The position numbers were made by a program, and so were the translations under genes. DNA of 64,000 nt. Source: Sphingomonas gilva. Lineage in GTDB: Bacteria; Pseudomonadota; Alphaproteobacteria; Sphingomonadales; Sphingomonadaceae. Positions 56,101-63,890 of the stretch are shown piece after piece (position 1 is the stretch's first letter; the number at the start of each line of letters is the position of its first letter). Where the stretch lies: NCBI RefSeq assembly GCF_003515075.1, contig NZ_QWLV01000001.1:372001-436000 (forward strand). The letters run 5' to 3'. Under the pieces are notes generated by a model. That model was given only the letters and a program-made list of their open reading frames with translations, searched no databases and was not told the origin of the DNA.

Positions 56101-56651
56101 CCCGCCAGCAGCTCCGGCGACACGTCGTTGAACTGGAGGCCGCGCGCCGAATCGGCGGAGAAACTGTCGCGCCCGTTGAATTCGGTGCGGACCTGGGTGA
56201 GGCCGCGGATCAGGACGCTGGTCGGCTCGCCCGACGGGTGCGTGCTGTCGTCCGCCGACTGGAGGCGGCCGACGGTGATGCCGGGCACGCGCTGCAGCGC
56301 TTCCGCCGCCGATTTGTCGGGGAACGCGCCGATATCGGTCGCGGTGATCGAATCGACGAAGGTGTCGGCGTTCTTCTTGATTTCCTGCGAGGTCGCCAGC
56401 GCGGCGCGCACGCCGACGACGACGATGTCCTGGCTGGTGTCCCCGGTCGCGGCCTCGCCCTGCGGTTCGCTGCTCGAAGACGATTGCTGGGTTTGCGATG
56501 CGGCATCAGCGCCGGATTGCGTGCTGGCGTCGACGGCGGTTTGCACCTGTGCTTGCGCCGCCCCGCCAATGCTCACCAAAGCGAGCGCCGCCAGCGAAAC
56601 ACCCCCTCGTAGAAAGACGTTACGGCCCCGACCCGAACGCGTGCCTTCCAT
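53145..56651 (-). CDS. Large cysteine-rich TonB-dependent receptor (maltose-type locus)
   Basis: A 1168-aa receptor, larger than the other two. Signal peptide to GAAQAQ, a Ser/Gln-rich linker, TonB-box-like QDIVVVGVRAAL, plug (SITATDIGAFPDKSAAEALQ, VPGITVGRLQSADD, VLIRGLTQVRTEFNGRD) and a barrel ending RRFQIGARFKF. I count 12 Cys in the mature protein, mostly in close pairs (YCGNGVCGDN, AICDRPEATVDDCFTP, LDCCIG), consistent with disulfide-braced loops. The ATG at 56651 was chosen because GGAGG lies 5 nt upstream. Substrate inferred as malto-oligosaccharides from the GH97, MalY-like and LacI neighbours. Confidence 0.94.
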   Translation of the reverse strand: MEGTRSGRGRNVFLRGGVSLAALALVSIGGAAQAQVQTAVDASTQSGADAASQTQQSSSSSEPQGEAATGDTSQDIVVVGVRAALATSQEIKKNADTFVDSITATDIGAFPDKSAAEALQRVPGITVGRLQSADDSTHPSGEPTSVLIRGLTQVRTEFNGRDSFSADSARGLQFNDVSPELLAGVDSYKNQTAEMIEGGIAGTVNLRTRLPFDQKGLLVTGSVKGNYGDRSERWTHEFSGLVSYSVDTAIGRFGLLGNYAESHVVTRTESVIMDKIDTYCTAGFGTADEANVAADGTIGCTANPFGGDGWAYIPDGIRYSQVDYDRKRRGIAGAAQYENNSGTLRATVQYIDSHYTNAWLERASHAILDGNYFGTRAFNPRTGSILVGSTGMTFGPDGMLTSGLLTQPHGSFSGTYESVQAAINAGSAIPGVPFVNYCGNGVCGDNPRNGLYFQNEARNFAHEEGTSDLSANIRWDPTDRLHLNADVQFIDASTYNNDILVATGSMANYQYGVNEDGTPSVELLPGSNVNYAEGGLANPHNYWIPFIQGHVEDNDAQEFAFRTDAEYDFADDGWLDSLKVGVRYANRRQKVRYSTFNWTPIAQPWNCNGPGFNADNTSGGAYPTGPTNPDGTPNPTGSNNCAGNAGHPPFQGYGEGIWESESLGDFYDGGSYPNGPLVYLNRATLQDFPRLIQSLSGATTSSPLAPGYTAICDRPEATVDDCFTPGEVMQIRERTKAAYAMLRFGGDDKTLFGGVTLTGNVGLRVVSTEEDSIGSVAFPAANIFDNLPACGTPLSGNNILNVSCYLTPEIRAFANGGATADTFRSSRTDWLPSLNLRFGLDDKNFVRFAYSRAISRPDIGLLRNTLAINAPIINTTADSPYIVFNSPNAPRTPENVTGYNFVFLANSGNAALKPLSADQFDLSFERYMGRSTSLTVGLFYKKLHNAISYGQFTRSIANGASTQTVQINGPSNVEDGGELMGAEVAYQTFFDFLPGLLSGLGTQLNYTYVHQAGINNSNLITASSSGDIGAFGAGQQALGGSGFVIDSHRLAGISTHTFNIVGLYEKGPVGLRVAYNWRSRYLTQNLDCCIGLPVFQKAAGFLDASFRYSPTDFLELSLEGTNLLNTTTVYQQQIFGDSPQMRGAAPKYFDSAWSRVDRRFQIGARFKF

Positions 56652-56698
56652 ATTCACCTCCCCATATGCGCCGCTCCGTTGGCGGAGCCGATCGTCTA

Positions 56699-56729
56699 TT
56701 TGCGTAACTTTGCGTAATCTTGCGCAAGA
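56699..56729. promoter_or_regulatory. 10-bp phased repeats upstream of the third receptor
   Basis: Three consecutive decamers TTGCGTAACT, TTGCGTAATC and TTGCGCAAGA repeat with an exact 10-bp period, and the last forms a perfect palindrome TCTTGCGCAAGA (56718-56729). They lie about 50-80 bp upstream of the receptor ATG, in the probable 5-prime leader or promoter. One-turn spacing suggests a protein binding repeatedly to one DNA face. Confidence 0.5.
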
Positions 56730-56824
56730 AGCAAGAAGAATCTTGTGGCGGCTCCCACGCTGAATATTGTTGCTTCATTTATATGAGATTATTGGATTAA
56801 TCTTCCGGAAATAGCATCCAGCAT

Positions 56825-56902
56825 GCAACGCTTGTCGCCGTATCGCTCATGCCAACAAAATTGTGCTTGGCAAATCAATGCAAATGTTTGCATAAGCGTT
56901 GC
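56825..56902. promoter_or_regulatory. LacI-type operators upstream of the third receptor
   Basis: Near-perfect palindrome ATGCAAATGTTTGCAT (56878-56893), a classic LacI-family operator shape, flanked by an inverted pair GCAACGCTT (56825-56833) and AAGCGTTGC (56894-56902). The LacI regulator encoded at 58.5 kb is the natural candidate to bind here and repress the receptor unit. The site lies in the 287-bp gap (56652-56938) between the MalY-like gene and the receptor. Confidence 0.6.
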
Positions 56903-56938
56903 GGCAAGGTTGGCGCAAGGACTTCGGTCAGGGGAGGA

Positions 56939-58489
56939 TCAGGCGCGATGCGCGAGACGAAGGTCGGCCGAACCCGGAACCGTGAAGGTGCAGATCGCGG
57001 CGAGCGCGAGCGAGCCCGCGGCCAGCGCGAGCGCATGGATCGCCTGGCCGCCGAACACCTGGCCGACGAGCGGGCCCAGGATCGTCGCCGCGAACAGTTG
57101 GGGCAGCACCAGGAAGGTGTTGTGAATCCCCATATAGACGCCGGTCTTGTGCGGCGGCACCGCGGAGGCGAGCATGGCATAGGGAATCGACAGGATCGCC
57201 GCCCAGGCGCAGCCGATGCCGATCGCCGGCAGCCACAGCATCGCCGGATCGTCGATCACCTGGAAGCCGATCAGCCCGGCGCCGCCCAGGAGCAAGCACA
57301 GCGCATGGCTGGCGCGCCGACCGATGCGCGCCGCGAGCGCGGGAAGCAGCAGCGCCATGACCGCCGCGACGCCGTTATATCCGGCGAACAGCACGCCCAC
57401 CCAGTCGGCGCCGGCATTATAGGCGGCGGAGGCCGGATCGCCGGCGCCGTAATGCCGCGCGGCCACCGCCGGCACGGTGTAGATCCACATCGCGAACAGC
57501 CCGAACCAAGTGAAGAACTGGACCACCGCCAGCCGCTTCAGCATCACGGGCATGTGCAGAATGTCCTCGACGATCTCGAGCAGGCCCAGCGATTGCCGTC
57601 CCGCCCGCCGCAGCCGGACCGCCGCCAGCTGGGCGACACCGAAACCGAAACCGATCGCCGCGATCAGATAGATTTCGCGCTCCCAACGCATCGTGGCGGC
57701 GATTACCGCAATCGCGCCGCCGCCGACGACCCAGAGCACGCCGGCCCGCGCGAGCGCAGCGGCGCCTTCCGCGGTCGGGACATCGTGCGCGACGGACCGC
57801 GCGGCGATGGCGTGAGCGTCGGCGGGGGTTTCCGATGTCGTGAACACCGTCCACATCACCGCTCCAATCAGGCTGGCGCCGCCGATATAGAAGGCCAGCT
57901 TGACCGATTGCGGCAGTCCGCCCTGCCCCGCATCTCCGCTGATCGCGAACCAATAGGTCAGCATCCACGGCAGCGCCGATGCGAATACCGCGCCCGCGCC
58001 GATGAAGAACACCTGCGTGGCGAATCCGGCGGTGCGCTGCTCCTCGGGAAGCCGGTCGGCGACGAGCGCGCGGAACGGCTCCATCGCGATGTTGATCGAA
58101 GCGGTCAGCACCCACAGGACCAAGCTTGCCGCCCACAAGCTCGGCGCGTTGGGCATGGCGAACAGCGCCAGCGCGGCGAGCATCCCGCCGCCGAGGATAT
58201 AGGGACGGCGCCGCCCGAACCGGCCTGTCGTCCTGTCGCTCAGATAGCCGATGACCGGCTGTACGATCAGGCCGGTCGCGGGTCCTGCGATCCACAATAT
58301 CGCCAGCTCGTCGATATTCGCGCCCAGCGTCTGGAAGATGCGGCTCGTGTTGACGTTCTGCAGGCCCCAGACGATCTGCACGCCGAACAGGCCGACGCAC
58401 ATGTTCCAGATTTGCAGATAGGTCAGGCGCCGCGTCCCGGGCGAACGCGAACGTGCAACCTGCGCCGCTGTCGCGTCCGTCGCTTGCAA
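56939..58489 (-). CDS. MalY-like MFS transporter (maltose/glycoside-pentoside type)
   Basis: A 516-aa inner-membrane transporter with 12 or more helices. WGLQNVNTSRIFQTLGA, the helix 2-3 loop SDRTTGRFGRRRPYILGGG, and the MEPFRALVADRLPEEQR segment are typical of the SLC45/MalY group, which moves maltose or sucrose in Caulobacter and relatives. The start is TTG with GGAGGGGG upstream; no ATG lies in the first 25 codons. It is divergent from the LacI gene with only 59 bp between them, implying shared control. Confidence 0.87.
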   Translation of the reverse strand: MQATDATAAQVARSRSPGTRRLTYLQIWNMCVGLFGVQIVWGLQNVNTSRIFQTLGANIDELAILWIAGPATGLIVQPVIGYLSDRTTGRFGRRRPYILGGGMLAALALFAMPNAPSLWAASLVLWVLTASINIAMEPFRALVADRLPEEQRTAGFATQVFFIGAGAVFASALPWMLTYWFAISGDAGQGGLPQSVKLAFYIGGASLIGAVMWTVFTTSETPADAHAIAARSVAHDVPTAEGAAALARAGVLWVVGGGAIAVIAATMRWEREIYLIAAIGFGFGVAQLAAVRLRRAGRQSLGLLEIVEDILHMPVMLKRLAVVQFFTWFGLFAMWIYTVPAVAARHYGAGDPASAAYNAGADWVGVLFAGYNGVAAVMALLLPALAARIGRRASHALCLLLGGAGLIGFQVIDDPAMLWLPAIGIGCAWAAILSIPYAMLASAVPPHKTGVYMGIHNTFLVLPQLFAATILGPLVGQVFGGQAIHALALAAGSLALAAICTFTVPGSADLRLAHRA

Positions 58490-58548
58490 AGGCCCCCCTC
58501 CGATGCGTTAAAGGCGGCCGGCTACGGCCATTCCTCAGCTTGGGCGCT

Positions 58549-59562
58549 ATGACCACCACTGGCAACACCAATACCACGCTGGAGGATCTGGCGAAGCTCG
58601 CCGGCGTGTCGATATCGACCGTCTCGCGCGCGCTCAACGATCATCCGCTGATCAGCGTGCGGACCAAGCAACGCATCTGGGCGCTCGCGCGCGATCATGA
58701 TTACCCGTTCCGCCGCTCGATGCCCGCGGTGCCGATCGGCGCCGAAGGGTCGATCGCGATCGTCACGCCGTTCATGCGCGGCCGTCCGCTGCCGCTGTCG
58801 CACCCCTTCTTCCTCGAACTGCTCGCCAGCATCGGTGAGGCGGCGCGTGTGCGCGACTGCGACTTCACGGTCAGCCATACCGCGCCTGCGAGCTATGACG
58901 ATCTCGTCTCCACGACCACCACCGGCCGCGCCAGCGGCGTAATCTTCCTTGGCCAGAGCATGCTCCACGAGGAACTGAACAGGCTGGTCGCGACCAATGC
59001 GCGCTTCGTCGTGTGGGGCGCGCAGATGCCGGGCCAGCGATACTGCTCGATAGGCTCGGACAACTTGCTTGGCGGGCGGCGAGCGACGCTCCATCTCGCC
59101 CGGCTGGGCCGAAAGAGCATCGTGTTCCTTGGCGGCAGCGACCCGGAAGCGGTGCAGCGCCGCCGCGGCTATCTCGAAGGATTGAAGGAAAGCGGACTCG
59201 AAGCCGACCCCAAGCTGCTCGTATCGGTCGATTTCGAGCTCGAATCGGCGGAGGCCGCAGTCAGCCGGCTGATCCGGCGGCACATTCCCTTCGACGGCAT
59301 CGTCGCCTCGAGCGATCTCATCGCGCTGGGCGCGATCCGCGCATTGAGGCGTGCCGGGCTGTCGGTGCCTCAGGATGTATCGGTGGTCGGCTATGACGAC
59401 ATGCTTCTTGCCCGTCTCAGCACGCCTGCGCTCAGCACGATCCGTCAGGACACCTATGAGGCCGGGCGCCAACTGGTCTCCAGAATACTCGATCCGGCAC
59501 CAGATCATGTATCGGAGCTGCTGCCCACCGACCTGATCGTCCGGGAATCCTGCGGCGGCTGA
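58549..59562 (+). CDS. LacI-family transcriptional regulator
   Basis: A 337-aa LacI/GalR repressor. The N-terminal helix-turn-helix with hinge is TLEDLAKLAGVSISTVSRAL (residues 8-27), and the periplasmic-binding-like sensor domain follows (GASDL-type region IVASSDLIALGAIRALR, SVVGYDD). It is divergent from the MalY-like gene, as malI is from malY in Caulobacter, so a maltose-responsive role is likely. The predicted target is the palindrome at 56878-56893. Confidence 0.9.
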   Translation: MTTTGNTNTTLEDLAKLAGVSISTVSRALNDHPLISVRTKQRIWALARDHDYPFRRSMPAVPIGAEGSIAIVTPFMRGRPLPLSHPFFLELLASIGEAARVRDCDFTVSHTAPASYDDLVSTTTTGRASGVIFLGQSMLHEELNRLVATNARFVVWGAQMPGQRYCSIGSDNLLGGRRATLHLARLGRKSIVFLGGSDPEAVQRRRGYLEGLKESGLEADPKLLVSVDFELESAEAAVSRLIRRHIPFDGIVASSDLIALGAIRALRRAGLSVPQDVSVVGYDDMLLARLSTPALSTIRQDTYEAGRQLVSRILDPAPDHVSELLPTDLIVRESCGG

Positions 59563-59627
59563 AGTCGGCCTGCTATCAGCTGCGGGGTTGAAGTGACGAT
59601 CCCATCACCTTGATTCCGTTATTCGAC

Positions 59628-59655
59628 TTGCATCCCACCTGTCCCATTTTAGGAT
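59628..59655 (+). promoter_or_regulatory. Candidate sigma-70 promoter for the flagellar export operon
   Basis: TTGCAT, 16 nt, TAGGAT, about 50 bp upstream of fliQ; an overlapping GATAAT would give a 19-nt spacer. No sigma-54 (TGGC-N8-TTGC) match was seen in the 143-bp gap before fliQ. Weak evidence. Confidence 0.3.
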
Positions 59656-59705
59656 AATTTCCGCGCAGGCGGATTCGATGCCGGTGCGCTGGGGGAATGC
59701 GGGGC

Positions 59706-59975
59706 ATGGAAGCGGATCGCGCGCTCAATTTCATGAACGACATGCTGTGGAGCAGCCTGATCGTCGCAGGCCCCGTCCTGCTGGCGACGCTGGCGGTCGG
59801 GCTCGTCATCAGCGTGTTTCAGGTCGCGACGCAGCTGCAGGAGATCACGCTGAGCTACGTTCCCAAGATACTGGTGGTGGCGCTGCTGCTGATCGCGCTC
59901 GGGCCGTGGATGATGGAGCGCATCACTGAATTCGCGCGATCTATCTATCTGCTCATCCCGACGCTCGCGGCCTGA
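59706..59975 (+). CDS. fliQ: Flagellar export apparatus protein FliQ
   Basis: An 89-aa inner-membrane protein with two hydrophobic helices, one of the FliPQR channel components of the flagellar type III export gate. VISVFQVATQLQEITLSYVPKI is the conserved FliQ loop. ATG at 59706 gives the standard length; an ATG 9 bp earlier is less likely because its ribosome site would touch the start codon. First gene of fliQ-fliR-flhB-flhA. Confidence 0.95.
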   Translation: MEADRALNFMNDMLWSSLIVAGPVLLATLAVGLVISVFQVATQLQEITLSYVPKILVVALLLIALGPWMMERITEFARSIYLLIPTLAA

Positions 59976-59982
59976 CGCGGCG

Positions 59983-60738
59983 ATGGGGGATTATGTCGAC
60001 CAAGCGATCGCAGTGCTGCTGCTCAGCCTGCGCATCGCGCCGACGCTTGCCTTCTCGCCGCCTTTCACCCTGCTCCGCGTTCCCGCCAGCGTCCGGCTGC
60101 TGCTGAGCATAAGCCTTTCCGCGTGGCTGGTGGCGGGAAACCCCGATGAGACCTGGCGGGCGCCCTATCTGGACGGCGGATTGCCGATCGTCGTGCTTGG
60201 CGAACTGCTGATGGGCGTCGCGCTGGCGCTGGCGCTGCAGCTCGCTTTCGGCGCCCTGCTGCTGGCGGGCCGGACGATCGATATCCAGGCGGGCTTCGGC
60301 CTCGCCCTGCTGATCGACCCGACGACGCGGGGCCAGATGCCGCTGGTCGGCACGCTGTTCGCCTATATGGCGGCGGCGATCTTCTTCGCCATCGGCGGCC
60401 CGGCCGATCTGCTGGCGATCTGGGCGGCGTCGGTCGAGCAGGTGCCGCTGGGCTCGGCGACGCTGGCGCGCGATCCGGCGATGCTGATGCAGTATATGGC
60501 GAGCGTATTCCTGATGGCGATTGGGCTGGCGGGGCTTGTCCTGCTGGTCTTGTTCCTGCTCGATCTGGCGGTTGCCTTCCTCTCGCGCACCCTGCCGCAG
60601 ATGAACGTGCTGCTGCTGGGATTTCAGGTGAAGGCGATCGCCACGCTGGTGATGCTGCCGGTGGCTATGTCACTCTCCGCCGCCCTGTTCGTCCGGCTCC
60701 TACGGTTCGCGCTGGAAAGCGCGCCGGGTCTGGTCTGA
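59983..60738 (+). CDS. fliR: Flagellar export apparatus protein FliR
   Basis: A 251-aa polytopic membrane protein of the export gate. SLRIAPTLAFSPPF, IQAGFGLALLIDPTTRGQMPL and LLGFQVKAIATLVMLPV are FliR landmarks. It follows fliQ by 7 bp and precedes flhB by 3 bp, matching the usual gene order. Length is normal. Confidence 0.95.
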   Translation: MGDYVDQAIAVLLLSLRIAPTLAFSPPFTLLRVPASVRLLLSISLSAWLVAGNPDETWRAPYLDGGLPIVVLGELLMGVALALALQLAFGALLLAGRTIDIQAGFGLALLIDPTTRGQMPLVGTLFAYMAAAIFFAIGGPADLLAIWAASVEQVPLGSATLARDPAMLMQYMASVFLMAIGLAGLVLLVLFLLDLAVAFLSRTLPQMNVLLLGFQVKAIATLVMLPVAMSLSAALFVRLLRFALESAPGLV

Positions 60739-60741
60739 CGC

Positions 60742-61812
60742 GTGGCGGCCGGGCAGGAACAGGACCGCAGCGAGGAGGCGACGCCCTTCAAGCTGCAGCG
60801 CGCGCGAGAGAAAGGGCAGGTCGCGCGCAGCATCGAACTGGGCGTGTTCGGCGCACTGGTGTCGCTCATCGTCTTCATTCTCATCGCCGGGGAAGGTTTC
60901 GCTGGCAAGATGGCGCAGTTGATGCGCGTGTCGCTTTCGGCGGGAATCGATCAGGCGAACGACCCCGAACGCGCCGCCGGCATGCTTGGCGCGCTCTACT
61001 GGTCCGCGCTGCAGCCGGTCATCCTCCTCGGCGTGACGATCATGCTGGTGGTGCTGCTGCTCGAAATCGTCCAGCTGCGCGGGTTCCTGTTCTCGACGCA
61101 TCCGCTCAAACCCGATTTCACGCGGCTGAATCCGGCGCAGGGGCTGAAGCGGCTCTTTTCGGCGCGGATGTTCAAGGAAACGCTCAAGAACCTGCTGAAG
61201 GCGGCGATCTACGGCACGGCGACCTACCTCACCATTCGGCACGCGGTCGCCAGCCAGGCGCTGATTGCGAGCGATGGCGAGCGACTGGCCGAAATCTTCC
61301 GCGCGACCGGACTGCGCCTGTTGTTCGTGTTCGCCGGAATCGCCTTCGGCTTCGTGCTGCTCGACCAGATCATGGTTCGTAGGGAGTTCGGGAAGCAGAT
61401 GCGCATGAGCCGCCGCGAGGTGACGCGCGAAGCCAAGGAACGCGAAGGCGAGCCGCGGATCAAGCGCAAGCGCAAGCAGCTTCACGCCGAGTTCTCCAAG
61501 CAGGGGTCGGGCGAGTTGCGGGGCGCCGACATGCTGGTCGTCAACCCCGACCACTATGCCGTGGCGCTGCGTTACGACAATCAGCGGATGACGGCGCCGA
61601 CGGTCGCCATCAAGGGCAGGAACGCGCGCGCGCTCGCCCTGAAGGACCAAGCCTTCCGGCTGGCCATCCCGATCATGCAGAGCCCGGCGCTCGCGCGCGC
61701 CTTGTACCGCCAATGCGATGTCGGCGCCGAGATCGGCGGGACGCATTACGAGAAGGTCGCGGATCTCTACCTGCAGCTTCACCGTGCACGGCAACACCCT
61801 TCACAGGACTGA
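60742..61812 (+). CDS. flhB: Flagellar export substrate-specificity switch FlhB
   Basis: A 356-aa export protein with four N-terminal membrane helices and a cytoplasmic domain. SEEATPFKLQRAREKGQVARS is the canonical opening. The autocleavage loop normally reads NPTH; here it is NPDH (VVNPDHYAVALRY). The scissile Asn-Pro is intact, so cleavage is still possible, but the Thr-to-Asp change is unusual. The C-terminal segment after the loop is complete (AIPIMQSPALARALY). GTG start. Confidence 0.94.
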   Translation: MAAGQEQDRSEEATPFKLQRAREKGQVARSIELGVFGALVSLIVFILIAGEGFAGKMAQLMRVSLSAGIDQANDPERAAGMLGALYWSALQPVILLGVTIMLVVLLLEIVQLRGFLFSTHPLKPDFTRLNPAQGLKRLFSARMFKETLKNLLKAAIYGTATYLTIRHAVASQALIASDGERLAEIFRATGLRLLFVFAGIAFGFVLLDQIMVRREFGKQMRMSRREVTREAKEREGEPRIKRKRKQLHAEFSKQGSGELRGADMLVVNPDHYAVALRYDNQRMTAPTVAIKGRNARALALKDQAFRLAIPIMQSPALARALYRQCDVGAEIGGTHYEKVADLYLQLHRARQHPSQD

Positions 61813-61819
61813 CCAAGCC

Positions 61820-63844
61820 ATGTTCAGCCGGTTCTTCGACAGCAACAAAGACCTTGCGCTGGTGTTCGGCACGCTGCTGATCCTGGTCATCCTGTTCGCG
61901 CCGATCCCACCCGCGGTGCTCGATCTTGCGATCATCTCAAACTTCGGGCTGGCGCTGACGATCCTGCTGCTGACCTTCTATGTGAAAAAGCCGGTCGAAT
62001 TCTCAACCTTCCCGTCGCTGCTCCTGGTGGCGACGTTGTACCGGCTGTCGCTCAACGTCGCGGCGACGCGCCTGATCCTCACGGAGGCGCATGCCGGCGA
62101 GGTGATCGATTCGATCGGCACCTTCGCCGTGCAGGGCAATTTCGTGATCGGGCTGGTCGTCTTCCTGATCCTGGTCGTCGTTCAGTACGTCGTCGTGACC
62201 AGCGGGGCGCAGCGCGTGTCGGAGGTCGCCGCGCGCTTCAACCTGGACGCCATGCCCGGCCAGCAGATGAGCATCGACGCCGATCTCAACATGGGGCTGA
62301 TCGACCAGAAGGAGGCGGTGCGGCGGCGCGAGGAACTGGAGAAGGAAGCCTCTTTCTACGGCGCGATGGACGGCGCGAGCAAGTTCGTGAAGGGGGATGC
62401 GATCGCCGGGATCATCATCCTCCTCATCAACATAATCGCGGGCTGGATCATCGGCGTGATGCAGATGGGAATGAGCTGGAGCGAGGCGCTGCAGCGCTTT
62501 ACCCTGCTGACCATCGGCGACGGTATCGCCACGCAGCTGCCGGCGCTGATCATCTCCGTCGCGACCGGCATCATCGTCACCCGCTCTGCCGCCGATCGCG
62601 AGCTCAGCACCGAGGTGTTTCGCCAGTTGGGATCGGTGCCGCGCATCCCGCTGATCGTCGCCGGCGTGTTGATGGCCCTGCTGCTGCTGCCGGGCATGCC
62701 GAAATGGCCGATCGTGGTGATCGCGGCGATCGCGTTCTTCGGATGGTGGCGCATTCGCCGCGCGGTTCGATCGAGCTTGTATGAGGGGGTCGCGGAAGCG
62801 GAGAGCACCATTGGAACGGCGCCCGCCGCGGCGCTCGAGGTGCGTTTGGGGGCCGCGCTGGCGGCGGCGTGGGCGAATGAAGAGGCGGTGATCCTCGATC
62901 GGATCGCCAGCCTGCGCCACTCCCATGAGGCGGACTTCGGTGTGAGTTTCCCGGCGGTGCGCCTGCTCGATGGCGGCGGCCTGGGTGAGAACGAGTACGA
63001 AGTCCGCCTGTTCGGCGCCCGGTACGGCGCGGGCGAGGTCAGCCCGGACAAGATGATGGCGATCAGCGGTCCAGGCGCCGACAGAAAGAAGGTCGCGGGC
63101 ATCGAGACACGCGATCCCGCATTCGGCCTGGCCGCATTCTGGATCGAACCGGCTGAGACCGATGCGGCGCGGCGCGACGGCTTCACCATCGTCGATCCTG
63201 TCACCGTGATGATCACGCATTTCTCCGAGATCGTGCGCGGAGAGGTGGCCGCGCTGCTGACGCGGTCCGCCGTGGTTTCGTTGCTCGACGGAGTGCGAGC
63301 GCGCCAGCCCGGACTGCTCGAGGAGCTGATCCCGAACATCCTGACCGTGTCGGACATCCAGCGGGTGCTGCAGAACCTCCTGTCGGAAGGCGTGTCGATC
63401 GCCAATCTGGACATCATCATCGAACATCTGGCGGACCTTGCCCGCACGCAGAAGGATGCCGCCGAGCTGACCGAGCTCGTCCGTCAGCGGATGAGCTACG
63501 CGATCTGCCACCAGTTGCGCGGCAAGCACGGCGATCTCGCGGTTCTCAGCCTCGACCCGCGTGTGGAAAATCAGATCGCCGCGAGCATCGGCTCAATGGG
63601 CGGCGGCGGGTCGCTTGCCGTCGAACCGCGCCTCGCGGAGCAGCTGGTGCGCAAGCTAGCGCCGTTGACCGACGCGATGTTCAGCCAGGGCCGCGCACCC
63701 GTGTTGCTGTGCGGCGCCGAGCTGCGGCGGCACCTGCGCTCGCTCACGCGGCGCAGCATTCCCAAGCTGTCGATCCTGTCGGTCAACGAAATTCCCATGC
63801 GCATCACCCTGAAGTCGTTCGACGTCGTGCGGCTGGAAAGCTAG
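61820..63844 (+). CDS. flhA: Flagellar export protein FlhA
   Basis: A 674-aa export-gate protein: eight membrane helices in the first 330 residues and a large cytoplasmic domain that forms the nonameric substrate-docking ring. The FHIPEP signature region is seen in ATLYRLSLNVAATRLIL and EKEASFYGAMDGASKFVKGD. Closing residues NEIPMRITLKSFDVVRLES look complete. It starts 7 bp after flhB. Confidence 0.96.
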   Translation: MFSRFFDSNKDLALVFGTLLILVILFAPIPPAVLDLAIISNFGLALTILLLTFYVKKPVEFSTFPSLLLVATLYRLSLNVAATRLILTEAHAGEVIDSIGTFAVQGNFVIGLVVFLILVVVQYVVVTSGAQRVSEVAARFNLDAMPGQQMSIDADLNMGLIDQKEAVRRREELEKEASFYGAMDGASKFVKGDAIAGIIILLINIIAGWIIGVMQMGMSWSEALQRFTLLTIGDGIATQLPALIISVATGIIVTRSAADRELSTEVFRQLGSVPRIPLIVAGVLMALLLLPGMPKWPIVVIAAIAFFGWWRIRRAVRSSLYEGVAEAESTIGTAPAAALEVRLGAALAAAWANEEAVILDRIASLRHSHEADFGVSFPAVRLLDGGGLGENEYEVRLFGARYGAGEVSPDKMMAISGPGADRKKVAGIETRDPAFGLAAFWIEPAETDAARRDGFTIVDPVTVMITHFSEIVRGEVAALLTRSAVVSLLDGVRARQPGLLEELIPNILTVSDIQRVLQNLLSEGVSIANLDIIIEHLADLARTQKDAAELTELVRQRMSYAICHQLRGKHGDLAVLSLDPRVENQIAASIGSMGGGGSLAVEPRLAEQLVRKLAPLTDAMFSQGRAPVLLCGAELRRHLRSLTRRSIPKLSILSVNEIPMRITLKSFDVVRLES

Positions 63845-63890
63845 CCTGGAATGAGGCGTCCCCTGCAATGATCGGAACGGAGCAATGACC

